Of a DNA stretch of 64,000 nucleotides, positions 25,596 through 32,705 are shown one piece after another. The stretch covers positions 186,001 through 250,000 of the forward strand of contig JAFYYU010000004.1 of the NCBI GenBank assembly GCA_017557425.1, written 5' to 3'. Made by a program: the position numbers and the translations under genes. The notes beneath the pieces were generated by a model. It had not been told where the DNA came from and did no database searches. It was given only the letters and a program-made list of their open reading frames with translations. Origin of the DNA: Muribaculaceae bacterium (GTDB lineage Bacteria > Bacteroidota > Bacteroidia > Bacteroidales > Muribaculaceae). How positions within the stretch are numbered: position 1 is the first letter of the stretch; each line of letters opens with the position of its first letter.

Positions 25596-26756
25596 ATGTT
25601 ATTGAGTCTCGTTGTATATACATGTACTGCTCTCGTAATGGCTTGGCTGGGATGGCATGTCGGGCAACGTGAGCAGCGTGTTTTAGCTGCGGGTGGTCAA
25701 CAGTTGCCGCTGTGGTCATGGGAGATTCTCGCATCGATTCTCATCTATGTGATGGTATCGGCCCTGCGGTGGCAGACGAGTTGGGACTACAACATGTACT
25801 ACAATCATTATGTGGCCATGCAGTCCCTGGGCGAGTATTCACGTGAGAATTTTGAGCCCGGTTTCTCGCTTGTCACCCATGTGATGAGCAAGGCGGGTAT
25901 GCATTTCGCGTTCTACTTTGCGTTCTGGGCTCTGGTGCAGATTGTGCTGATTTTCTATGCCCTCAGGCAGCGCAAAGTGCTGCTGCCGTGGCTGGCGCTA
26001 TGCATATTCTTGGGACCCTATTACATCTTCTGGATGGGGTTCGTCCGTCAGTCGGTGGTCGAGGCCCTCTTTGTTGTCATGGTGGAATTCATCGTGAGGC
26101 GCAAGTTCTGGTGGTATCTGCTGCTGTCGTTGGTGGCAGTTTCCATCCACAAGATGTGTGTGCTGTTCATTCCGCTGTATTTTGTCCCGCTCATTCCGAC
26201 AGGTAAACTCAATAACCGATGGTTGCCGTTTGCATTGATAGCCCTGTGCATTGCGTTGGGGTCGTTCCCTCAGTGGATCAAATGGGCCTTCGACCGCATC
26301 GGTCAGTTTGCCGAGGTGTTGGGTTATGGCCACTATCACCGCCTGTTTGCGTCCCATAATCTGGAGTATGCGTTTCGTTCGGTGATAGGCCCGGCGCGCT
26401 TGATGCCATTGATTTCATGCCTTGCCATGATCTGGTTTTATCCGGCAATCAAGGAGATGTTTAACGGGGACCGCTATCTGTCGGCCATCTATCGTTTTTC
26501 CATTGTGTATATGGGTTACATCAACCTGTTTGCTAACACGACCCAGTATTTGGCACGGCCGGGCGAACTGATGAGGACATGCTTTGTCTTCATGTTGTGT
26601 TATCTCCTGTACTATCTGTGGAAGAAACGTCAATGGCTGCCCTTTGCTGTCGTAGCCATGTGCAATTTCTATTATGTCTTTTATGAATTGTATAAAGCCT
26701 ACAGTATCGGCGGCAGTATCTACATGCCTGAGCTATATCATACCTTCCTTCTCTGA
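25596..26756 (+). CDS. EpsG-like polytopic membrane protein
   Basis: 386 residues with about ten membrane helices. The conserved pattern of EpsG-family polysaccharide polymerases is visible: a DYNMYYNHY motif near residue 67, then SRENFEPGFSLVTHVM, and WMGFVRQSVVEALF in the middle. Family members act in exopolysaccharide or surface glycan assembly at the inner membrane. It starts 6 nt after the sprA stop and so is likely co-transcribed, but no glycosyltransferases are nearby. A link to glycosylation or anchoring of T9SS cargo is speculative. Confidence 0.65.
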   Translation: MLLSLVVYTCTALVMAWLGWHVGQREQRVLAAGGQQLPLWSWEILASILIYVMVSALRWQTSWDYNMYYNHYVAMQSLGEYSRENFEPGFSLVTHVMSKAGMHFAFYFAFWALVQIVLIFYALRQRKVLLPWLALCIFLGPYYIFWMGFVRQSVVEALFVVMVEFIVRRKFWWYLLLSLVAVSIHKMCVLFIPLYFVPLIPTGKLNNRWLPFALIALCIALGSFPQWIKWAFDRIGQFAEVLGYGHYHRLFASHNLEYAFRSVIGPARLMPLISCLAMIWFYPAIKEMFNGDRYLSAIYRFSIVYMGYINLFANTTQYLARPGELMRTCFVFMLCYLLYYLWKKRQWLPFAVVAMCNFYYVFYELYKAYSIGGSIYMPELYHTFLL

Positions 26757-26776
26757 CGTTCAGAAGCCATACGAAT

Positions 26777-26817
26777 AACAAGAAACTCGCCTCTGTAAAA
26801 GGGACGAGTTTCTTGTT
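26777..26817. terminator. Terminator between convergent EpsG-like and nitroreductase genes
   Basis: AACAAGAAACTCG (26777-26789) is perfectly complementary to 26805-26817 (13 bp, 15-nt loop). It lies 20 nt after the EpsG-like stop and 18 nt from the nitroreductase stop, so it can serve both. Confidence 0.7.
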
Positions 26818-26834
26818 GTTGAAAGGGGAGTCTT

Positions 26835-27470
26835 TTACTCCTTCTTGCCGCCGAACTTGTTGTAGCTGATGTTTTCCTCTTTGAACTTGTTCTTGGGCTC
26901 CGGAGTCTCGTCGGGATATCCAACACGAACCACTGCCACGGGAACGATGTTATTCGGGCAGTTCAGCACGTTGGCGACCTCAGCAACACGCTCCATGGCG
27001 GGATAAACACCGGTCCAAACAGCGCCAAGCCCCAGGGCGTGAGCAGCAAGCAGCAGGTTCTCGGTAGCTGCCGATACGTCTTCTACCCAGAAGTCGGGCA
27101 ACTTCATTTTGCCGTCAGGCATCGAAGTCTTGTCAGTGTCACCGCACACGGCAATCAGCAACGGTGCGTTGGTGGGTTGTTTGCCTGCCAGCAGGCCGAT
27201 GGTCTGTTTGTCAGTAATGACAATAAAGTGCCAGGGCTGCAGATTCACGGCTGTGGGTGCTGCCATGGCGGCCTTGAGCATGATGTCAATCTTCTCCTGC
27301 TCGACGGGCTGGTCCTTGTATTGGCGGATACTCGTACGAGTCATGATGTTCTCGATAGCGGCCTGGCCGTTATCGACTGTGGCAGCTTCCTTGTTCTCAT
27401 CAGTGCCTTGGGTTGTACATGCACCTAAGGCCAGCAGGGCGATAGCCATTGCAAAAACTAAATTCTTCAT
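26835..27470 (-). CDS. Nitroreductase-family lipoprotein
   Basis: 211 residues. The first 20 form a lipoprotein signal (MKNLVFAMAIALLALGAC), unusual for a flavin enzyme. From residue 40 a nitroreductase domain follows: MTRTSIRQYKDQPVEQ (FMN-binding start), AAPTAVNLQPWHFIVI, and LAAHALGLGAVWTGVYP (second FMN site). The C-terminus RVGYPDETPEPKNKF matches the family end. It probably uses FMN and reduces nitro- or quinone-type compounds while anchored in the envelope; the substrate is unknown. ATG 27470 is preferred to the in-frame TTG at 27479. Confidence 0.8.
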   Translation of the reverse strand: MKNLVFAMAIALLALGACTTQGTDENKEAATVDNGQAAIENIMTRTSIRQYKDQPVEQEKIDIMLKAAMAAPTAVNLQPWHFIVITDKQTIGLLAGKQPTNAPLLIAVCGDTDKTSMPDGKMKLPDFWVEDVSAATENLLLAAHALGLGAVWTGVYPAMERVAEVANVLNCPNNIVPVAVVRVGYPDETPEPKNKFKEENISYNKFGGKKE

Positions 27471-27503
27471 TATCTTCAAGGGAATTATAGTGAATAAAAA
27501 CGG

Positions 27504-27923
27504 TTATTTCGTCAAGATATCATAAAAGGTCTTGGGCAGGGCAACGTTGTCGAGGGGTAGGGCGTCCTTGAATAGGGGAGCGATGTCCTCGTCAACAAAG
27601 CCCGCGATGCCACACCCGATGCGTGTCACATAGAAGTACAGGTCGGGCCTGGACTTGGCGAACCCGATGAACTCGTCAACATAGGGCTTGATGGTCTCCA
27701 CGCCGCCCTGCATGGTGGGTATGGCATAACTTTGTCCTTGCAGGCCGACACCTTGGCCCCATACCGCACCAAACTGGTTCATGGCTGCACGGGCGGCTCC
27801 AGCGCCATGAAAACCGCTTAAATTGCTGCCGAATACAAACACTTCGTTAGGAGCTAACTCCCTGATCATCCCGGGGGTAAACCTTCCCAGGGATCCGATT
27901 CTTGTCTTATTGCTTTCTTCCAT
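27504..27923 (-). CDS. Small conserved protein with macro-like motifs (A1S_2505-like)
   Basis: 139 residues, no signal peptide, no membrane segment. Conserved patches are VFVFGSNLSGFHGAGAARAA, GQGVGLQGQSYAIPTMQGG and VTRIGCGIAGFVDEDIAPLF. The glycine-rich first loop, the Y-A-I-P-T strand and the IGCGIAGF loop resemble the nucleotide-binding loops of macro domains (ADP-ribose binding), so a nucleotide-derivative ligand is plausible; that is inference. Homologues occur in bacteria and phages without assigned function. ATG 27923 fits the promoter at 27955-27985. Confidence 0.6.
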   Translation of the reverse strand: MEESNKTRIGSLGRFTPGMIRELAPNEVFVFGSNLSGFHGAGAARAAMNQFGAVWGQGVGLQGQSYAIPTMQGGVETIKPYVDEFIGFAKSRPDLYFYVTRIGCGIAGFVDEDIAPLFKDALPLDNVALPKTFYDILTK

Positions 27924-27954
27924 AGTCAAATAAACTCTTTATATCTCTTTGCTG

Positions 27955-27985
27955 CAAAGGTACTTCTTTTTATGGCGAAAGTCAA
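27955..27985 (-). promoter_or_regulatory. Promoter of the macro-like gene
   Basis: On the minus strand: TTG (27983-27985, in TTGAC), 20 nt, TACCTTTG (27955-27962), about 32 nt before the ATG. Confidence 0.65.
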
Positions 27986-28055
27986 GAAATTGGCATTGTT
28001 TTTGCTAATGTAAATTAAAATCGGCTTGGAGAGTTTGTATCTGTAAATAATTATG

Positions 28056-28063
28056 TATCTTTG
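28056..28063 (+). promoter_or_regulatory. -7 box of the Yip1-like/smpB unit
   Basis: TATCTTTG, 19 nt before the ATG at 28083. TTTG at 28034-28037 gives a slightly short spacing of 18 nt. Confidence 0.55.
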
Positions 28064-28082
28064 CACCCGCTAAAAATCCGAC

Positions 28083-28628
28083 ATGAGTATCTGGCATAAC
28101 ATATTCTGTGTGATAACCGCCCCAAAATACGGGTGGGAGGTCATCAATGAGTCCAACATCCCCACAGGTAAGGTGCTGCGCAGCGCCTATCTGCCCCTGT
28201 TGTGTGTGTTGGCCCTGTCGTGCTTTGTCCCCATGATATATGACCATACGATTTCCTTTTCCAGGTCGTTGATGACGGGAATCGTGCTATTCTCGACCTA
28301 CTTTATCAGCTACTATATCATTATATACCTCTTGGGAGGCTTTTATCCTGAATTGGTCAAAACCGAGGGTGCATCGGCACGTCTCAACGATTATATCCTG
28401 TACAACCTTATCTTCCTGGTGCTGTTGATGATCCTGCGCAACCTGCTGCCCAGTGATTTCACACCGGTCCTGTTCCTGATGGTCTATCTGCCATGGATGG
28501 CCTATCGTGGTACCGATCACTTGTTTGTGAAAAAGAACAAGGTTGCCAAGTTTGTTGTCATCTCATCTGTCTTGCTGCTGGGATTGCCCATTGTGCTCAA
28601 GGCCTTATTGGGATTGTTAATCGTTTAA
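28083..28628 (+). CDS. Yip1-like membrane protein
   Basis: 181 residues with five hydrophobic segments: [73 protein letters not shown] and [19 protein letters not shown]. The N-terminal [16 protein letters not shown] resembles the start of Yip1-domain proteins common in Bacteroidales, whose role is unknown. smpB starts 11 nt after its stop codon, so the two are co-transcribed. Confidence 0.55.
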   Translation: MSIWHNIFCVITAPKYGWEVINESNIPTGKVLRSAYLPLLCVLALSCFVPMIYDHTISFSRSLMTGIVLFSTYFISYYIIIYLLGGFYPELVKTEGASARLNDYILYNLIFLVLLMILRNLLPSDFTPVLFLMVYLPWMAYRGTDHLFVKKNKVAKFVVISSVLLLGLPIVLKALLGLLIV

Positions 28629-28639
28629 CTTATAAGGCT

Positions 28640-29107
28640 ATGGCAAGGAACAATAACCATCAGAATACGGTAAATATCAAAAACCGCAAGGCAACCTTCG
28701 ACTATGAGATAGTCGAGACTTATACTGCGGGCATTGTGCTCACCGGTACCGAGATTAAATCAATCCGGCAAGGTAAGGTGGGCCTCACCGACACTTACTG
28801 CATGGTCATCAATAATGAGATTTGGGCCAAAAACATGTACATTGCCGAGTACAGTTTTGGCTCTTATAACAACCACACTACGCACCGCGACCGCAAGTTG
28901 CTGCTCAACCGCAAGGAAATCCGCCGCATAGCCAGGGACTGCATGCAACCCGGCTTCTCGATTGTACCCTTGAGGTTGTTTATCAACGAACGTGGACTGG
29001 CAAAGCTCGTCATCGCTCTTGCACGAGGCAAGCGCCAATACGACAAGCGCCAGAGCATCAAGGAACGCGAGGACAAACGCACTATCGACCGTATGTTCAA
29101 GCAGTAA
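28640..29107 (+). CDS. smpB: SsrA-binding protein SmpB
   Basis: Binds tmRNA and brings it to stalled ribosomes (trans-translation). 155 residues, full length. Visible are [33 protein letters not shown] (OB-fold core, tmRNA binding), [13 protein letters not shown] and the basic tail [15 protein letters not shown], which enters the ribosome decoding site. ATG 28640 gives the usual short N-terminus. Second gene after the Yip1-like gene and followed by a strong terminator. No tmRNA gene was recognised in the window. Confidence 0.96.
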   Translation: MARNNNHQNTVNIKNRKATFDYEIVETYTAGIVLTGTEIKSIRQGKVGLTDTYCMVINNEIWAKNMYIAEYSFGSYNNHTTHRDRKLLLNRKEIRRIARDCMQPGFSIVPLRLFINERGLAKLVIALARGKRQYDKRQSIKEREDKRTIDRMFKQ

Positions 29108-29127
29108 AGTATCGATGGCAAAAAGCA

Positions 29128-29168
29128 AAACAGGTTGGCTTATCATTGTGGTAAGCCAACCTGTTTTT
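29128..29168 (+). terminator. Terminator after smpB
   Basis: CAGGTTGGCTTA (29131-29142) pairs perfectly with 29152-29163, extended by A/T pairs and followed by TTTTT. It begins about 20 nt after the stop codon. Confidence 0.88.
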
Positions 29169-29235
29169 ATCCCTAATTTTCGTTAGGGGGACAATAAACA
29201 CGACATCCATCAACTATAGATTAGAAAAAAATCAT

Positions 29236-29243
29236 TACTTTTG
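29236..29243 (+). promoter_or_regulatory. -7 box of the secreted unknown at 29291
   Basis: TACTTTTG, 47 nt upstream of the ATG. No -33 box at the usual distance. Confidence 0.45.
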
Positions 29244-29290
29244 CAGTAATCATCAATTATTGGAATTCATTTTAAAAAATCTATCTGATT

Positions 29291-29854
29291 ATGAAAGGTT
29301 TACGACAAATCATGCTTATGGGTTGCGCAATCATCGCTCTTGTTGCTGCAGCCGAACAACCTGACCCGATCATCTCATCGATTAATGAGGCCTATCAGCA
29401 GGCTAAAGAGTCCATAAAGAAGAACAAAGGGATGGGCAACGAGATGGTGAGCACGTTTGATTATACTGTCCGCGGTGAAGGTAAGACTACCGAGAAGCTC
29501 CACTTCTTTTACAACACCGTCCAGGGCACCTATTGGCTGGGTGAAGACGATGACAGTGATCCGCATTTCTTCTATTATCCCTTGTACTTCGTCACCCGCA
29601 GTTACAATATCGGTAAAAAGAAATACTACGAGGAATATCTTTTCGACTCCTCGTCTCAACAGCTGTTGTTCGCTTTAACCCAAGACTACGATGAAAACGG
29701 CAAATGCTTCGATCGTCGCTTCTACTTCCACGACGGAAGCATCTACCATGTTATCGGTCCTGCCGCCACATCATTCATGCAGGATATGGTCATCTATCAG
29801 GCCAATGATCTGAGGCTTGCTTTTGACTTCCTGATCCGCAATCCAAAAGAATAA
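29291..29854 (+). CDS. Secreted protein of unknown function
   Basis: 187 residues. MKGLRQIMLMGCAIIALVAAAE looks like a signal peptide (a cysteine in the hydrophobic stretch is not in a proper lipobox). The mature part starts with a helical, lysine-rich region (QQAKESIKKNKGMGNEM); a beta-rich domain full of Tyr, Phe and acidic residues follows (EDDDSDPHFFYYPLYFVTRSY, KKKYYEEYLFDSSSQQ, FDRRFYFHDGSIYHVI). I do not recognise the family. It is monocistronic, with a promoter box upstream and a strong terminator downstream. Confidence 0.6.
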   Translation: MKGLRQIMLMGCAIIALVAAAEQPDPIISSINEAYQQAKESIKKNKGMGNEMVSTFDYTVRGEGKTTEKLHFFYNTVQGTYWLGEDDDSDPHFFYYPLYFVTRSYNIGKKKYYEEYLFDSSSQQLLFALTQDYDENGKCFDRRFYFHDGSIYHVIGPAATSFMQDMVIYQANDLRLAFDFLIRNPKE

Positions 29855-29880
29855 CAGCCGTTAATACGTGTAAGCATAAA

Positions 29881-29938
29881 AAGAGAATAGTCAATAGCGG
29901 GCGGATGACCCAACTAATTGACTATTCTCTTTTTTTTA
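29881..29938. terminator. Bidirectional terminator between the secreted unknown and the decarboxylase operon
   Basis: A 15-bp perfect stem, AAGAGAATAGTCAAT (29881-29895) with 29917-29931. It is followed by a T-run on the plus strand and by TTTT-like sequence on the minus strand, and is shared by the two convergent units. Confidence 0.88.
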
Positions 29939-29964
29939 ATATCTACTATCTGATATCTATTATC
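29939..29964 (-). repeat. AT-rich repeat over the mmdB stop codon
   Basis: ATATCTACTATCTG (29939-29952) and ATATCTATTATC (29953-29964) in tandem. The second copy covers the mmdB stop codon in the same register as the repeat covering the pta stop codon at 4407-4422. Confidence 0.5.
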
Positions 29965-31114
29965 CCAGGAAGCCCAGGAGGACACCTGCGGCAACTGCCG
30001 AACCAATCACACCGGCCACGTTGGGACCCATGGCGTGCATGAGCAGGTAGTTGCTGGGATCGGTCTTCAAGCCCTGGTCGTTGCTGATGCGGGCAGCCAT
30101 AGGCACGGCCGATACACCGGCGTTGCCAATGAGCGGGTTCAACCTCTTGCTCTTGGGCAGGATGAGGTTGAAGATCTTCACGAACAGCACACCCGAGCAG
30201 GTGGCGATGACAAAGGCACAGAAGCCGAGGAAGAAGATAAAGATGGTCTCCTTGGTCAGGAACTGCGAAGCCTGGGTCGATGCACCTACCGTCATACCAA
30301 GCAGGATGGTCACGATATCGGTCATCGCGTTGCTGGCGGTATTGGCAAGACGCTTGGTCACGCCACTCTCACGCAGCAGGTTGCCGAAGAACAGCATACC
30401 CAGCAGAGGAATTGCCGAAGGCACCACGAAGCAAGTGAGCAGCAAGCCGAAGATGGGGAAGATGATCTTCTCCAGCTGGCTGACCTTGCGGGCGGGCTTC
30501 ATGCGCATCTTGCGTTCCTTCTCGGTCGTGAGCAGGCGCATAACGGGCGGCTGGATCACCGGCACGAGTGCCATGTAGCTGTAGGCACTCACGGCAATCG
30601 CACCCATCAGGTTGGGAGCCAGTTTCGACGACAGGAAGATGGCTGTGGGGCCGTCAGCACCACCGATGATGGCGATGGCACCGGCCTGGTCGGGCATAAA
30701 GCCCAGAGCCAAGGCAATCATGTAGGCACCGAAGATGCCGAACTGTGCTGCAGCACCCACAAGCATCAGCTTGGGGTTGGCAAGCAGGGCACTAAAGTCG
30801 GTCATCGCACCAATGCCCAGGAAGATGAGCGGCGGGTACCATCCGTTGCGCACACCTTGATACAAGATGTTAAGCACAGACCCCTCCTCATAGATGCCGA
30901 TCTCGTTGCCCGGCTGGAACGGAATGTTTCCAATCAGGATACCGAAGCCGATGGGCACGAGCAGCATGGGCTCAAAATCATGTTTGATGGCGAGGTAGAT
31001 AAAGAACAGACCCACCAAAATCATGATCAGGTTAGTGTAGTCAAAGTTGTAGAATCCGGTAAAATGCCAGAAATCCAGCAACTTGGTGAACAGGAAATTG
31101 TCAAGCAGTACCAT
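29960..31114 (-). CDS. mmdB: Na+-translocating decarboxylase beta subunit
   Basis: Membrane subunit (OadB/MmdB/GcdB family) that decarboxylates carboxybiotin and pumps Na+ out of the cell. 384 residues, about ten membrane segments. The family hallmark GGADGPTAIFLSS is at 151-163, with Asp154 at the position implicated in Na+/H+ coupling. N-terminal NFLFTKLLDFWHFTGFYNF and C-terminal GVIGSAVAAGVLLGFLG match the family. Last gene of the methylmalonyl-CoA decarboxylase operon, 14 nt after the biotin carrier. Methylmalonyl-CoA is inferred as substrate because mce is in the operon. Confidence 0.93.
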   Translation of the reverse strand: MVLLDNFLFTKLLDFWHFTGFYNFDYTNLIMILVGLFFIYLAIKHDFEPMLLVPIGFGILIGNIPFQPGNEIGIYEEGSVLNILYQGVRNGWYPPLIFLGIGAMTDFSALLANPKLMLVGAAAQFGIFGAYMIALALGFMPDQAGAIAIIGGADGPTAIFLSSKLAPNLMGAIAVSAYSYMALVPVIQPPVMRLLTTEKERKMRMKPARKVSQLEKIIFPIFGLLLTCFVVPSAIPLLGMLFFGNLLRESGVTKRLANTASNAMTDIVTILLGMTVGASTQASQFLTKETIFIFFLGFCAFVIATCSGVLFVKIFNLILPKSKRLNPLIGNAGVSAVPMAARISNDQGLKTDPSNYLLMHAMGPNVAGVIGSAVAAGVLLGFLG

Positions 31115-31128
31115 AATCAGGTGTCAAT

Positions 31129-31563
31129 TTAACCAATTACCATGATTGTGTTACCCTCGAGTACCGAATCCTCCTTCGATACCTCGATGCTCTTGACAAC
31201 ACCGTCAACGCCGGCATGGATCTCGTTACCCATTTTCATGGCTTCAAGGATGCATACCACGTCGTCGGCCTTAACCTGCTGACCTTCCTTGACAAAGATT
31301 TCCTTGATTACGCCAGGCAGCGGGGACTCGATCACGTGACCGCCAGCGGCGGCGGGAGCGGCCTTGCGGGCTGCGGGCTTGGGAGCGGCGGCAGGAGCGT
31401 CGCTCACGGCAACGCGCTTGACAGCGGGAGCGGCCTTGGGCTGCTCGGGCAACTCTACGTCATAGGCCACACCGTTGACTTGAATGTGGGCAATATTACC
31501 CTCAATGTTATCGACGGCAACATTATACTCGTTACCATTGATCTTATATTTATATTCCTTCAT
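31129..31563 (-). CDS. Biotin carboxyl carrier subunit of the decarboxylase
   Basis: 144 residues. The C-terminal biotinyl domain contains EAMKMGNEI, with Lys110 as the biotinylation site. An Ala/Pro-rich hinge (AAPAAAPKPAARKAAPAAAGG region) and an N-terminal domain (MKEYKYKINGNEYNVAVDNIEG) precede it. It carries CO2 between the carboxyltransferase (mmdA) and the membrane beta subunit; often annotated mmdC or 'acetyl-CoA carboxylase biotin carboxyl carrier'. It starts after a 109-nt spacer with repeated AACTAAGAAC-like sequence and is followed 14 nt later by mmdB. Confidence 0.92.
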   Translation of the reverse strand: MKEYKYKINGNEYNVAVDNIEGNIAHIQVNGVAYDVELPEQPKAAPAVKRVAVSDAPAAAPKPAARKAAPAAAGGHVIESPLPGVIKEIFVKEGQQVKADDVVCILEAMKMGNEIHAGVDGVVKSIEVSKEDSVLEGNTIMVIG

Positions 31564-31565
31564 TA

Positions 31566-31664
31566 GTCTTAAGTTTTTAGTTCTTAGTTTTTAGTTGTAA
31601 GCAATGACACATGTTGAGGCAACGGTAATCATACTTAAAACTCACAACTTAAAACTTACAACTG
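31566..31664 (-). repeat. Inverted pair of low-complexity repeats before the biotin carrier gene
   Basis: 31568-31601 (minus strand AACTAAAAACTAAGAAC and similar, ending ACTA-ATG at the gene start) and 31633-31664 (minus strand AGTTGTAAGTTTTAAG and similar, after the OadG stop) are partly complementary, for example GTTGTAAG with CTTACAAC. They could fold into a loose stem spanning the spacer. Confidence 0.5.
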
Positions 31665-31672
31665 ATTGGTTA

Positions 31673-32686
31673 TTATTTCTTGATAACGGGTATTTCACGC
31701 ATCAGACCGGTTTTGCCGGCCCATGCCGAACCGTCACGAGGACTTAAGGTCAGCACGCCGCTCTCGTTGTCGTGGGCGTTGAGGTGCTGATACAGGGCAA
31801 AGCAGATGGCAGCCATCGTCTCGCCGTTGACGTCACCCGTAGCGGGAACGCTGGCGGCAGGAGCGGCAACAGGTGCAGCGGCTTCCTCCTTTTTGTCGTC
31901 CTTCAGGTTGCGGCTGGCGAACTTGCCGAACAACTTAAAGCAGATATAAAGGAGCGCCAGTGCACTGAACACTACCGACATCGCCAGCAAGGCAATCCAG
32001 TAACCATGAGGATCTTTCTCGTGGAAGGCCTCGATGTTCTCGTTCACCTCGCGGATGTTGTAGTTGCCCTTGGTAATGGCAGTCTCGATTGTGCTGTTAT
32101 CCTTGACCGTCCAGATGGAATCGGCGGGAATCGCGTCATTCAGGATGCTGGGAAGACGACCCTCGGCCTTTACGGCATAGGTCTCGCCCGGATTCAGCGT
32201 GGCGGGAATCGTCACGTCATCAACCAGGTCTCCATTCACGTCATAGAGGGCGATATAATTGTCCTTGCCGGCGGTAAAAGTGAAAGGCATGTGGAAAGTA
32301 CCTGCCTTAGGTGTGCCGTCGGCTTCCATGACAAAGTGGGAGCGGGGTGCTATCTTGGTGTTGCGCTCGTCGCCACGGGGAATCTCATAGATGTCCATGG
32401 GGCGTTCCTTGCACAACTCAATCAGCACCTTGTTGGGTTTCATGTTGGAAGTGTCGGTCACCGCCTTGATGTGATTCGTGATCTCGTCACGGCTCAAGGT
32501 GGTGATGAACATCTTCTCGACGGCAACAGTGCTGTAGGACGAGTTGTAGAACTCTACCCAGCCGTTGCCGTCCGTGCTGTCCTGTTGTACCATAATCTCG
32601 TTGATGCGCACGTTCTTGCGCTGCGCCATGGTGGGCAGGGCGAGAATTGCGCACATCAGCAAGAGTGTCAATGCTCTTTTACTCAT
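31673..32686 (-). CDS. Decarboxylase gamma subunit (OadG-like) with N-terminal lamin-tail domain
   Basis: 337 residues. A signal peptide (MSKRALTLLLMCAILALPTMAQ) leads a lamin-tail-like beta domain (RINEIMVQQDSTDGNGWVEF, residues 27-160), which would face the periplasm. Next comes an OadG-like region: one membrane helix (WIALLAMSVVFSALALLYIC) and a cytoplasmic tail with basic and Ala/Pro-rich stretches. Gamma subunits tether the carboxyltransferase to the membrane beta subunit. At three to four times the length of classic OadG, this is an extended form. Starts at 32698 and 32725 are also possible; 32686 gives the best signal peptide. Confidence 0.75.
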   Translation of the reverse strand: MSKRALTLLLMCAILALPTMAQRKNVRINEIMVQQDSTDGNGWVEFYNSSYSTVAVEKMFITTLSRDEITNHIKAVTDTSNMKPNKVLIELCKERPMDIYEIPRGDERNTKIAPRSHFVMEADGTPKAGTFHMPFTFTAGKDNYIALYDVNGDLVDDVTIPATLNPGETYAVKAEGRLPSILNDAIPADSIWTVKDNSTIETAITKGNYNIREVNENIEAFHEKDPHGYWIALLAMSVVFSALALLYICFKLFGKFASRNLKDDKKEEAAAPVAAPAASVPATGDVNGETMAAICFALYQHLNAHDNESGVLTLSPRDGSAWAGKTGLMREIPVIKK

Positions 32687-32705
32687 AACAGACTGCATTG
32701 ATGGA

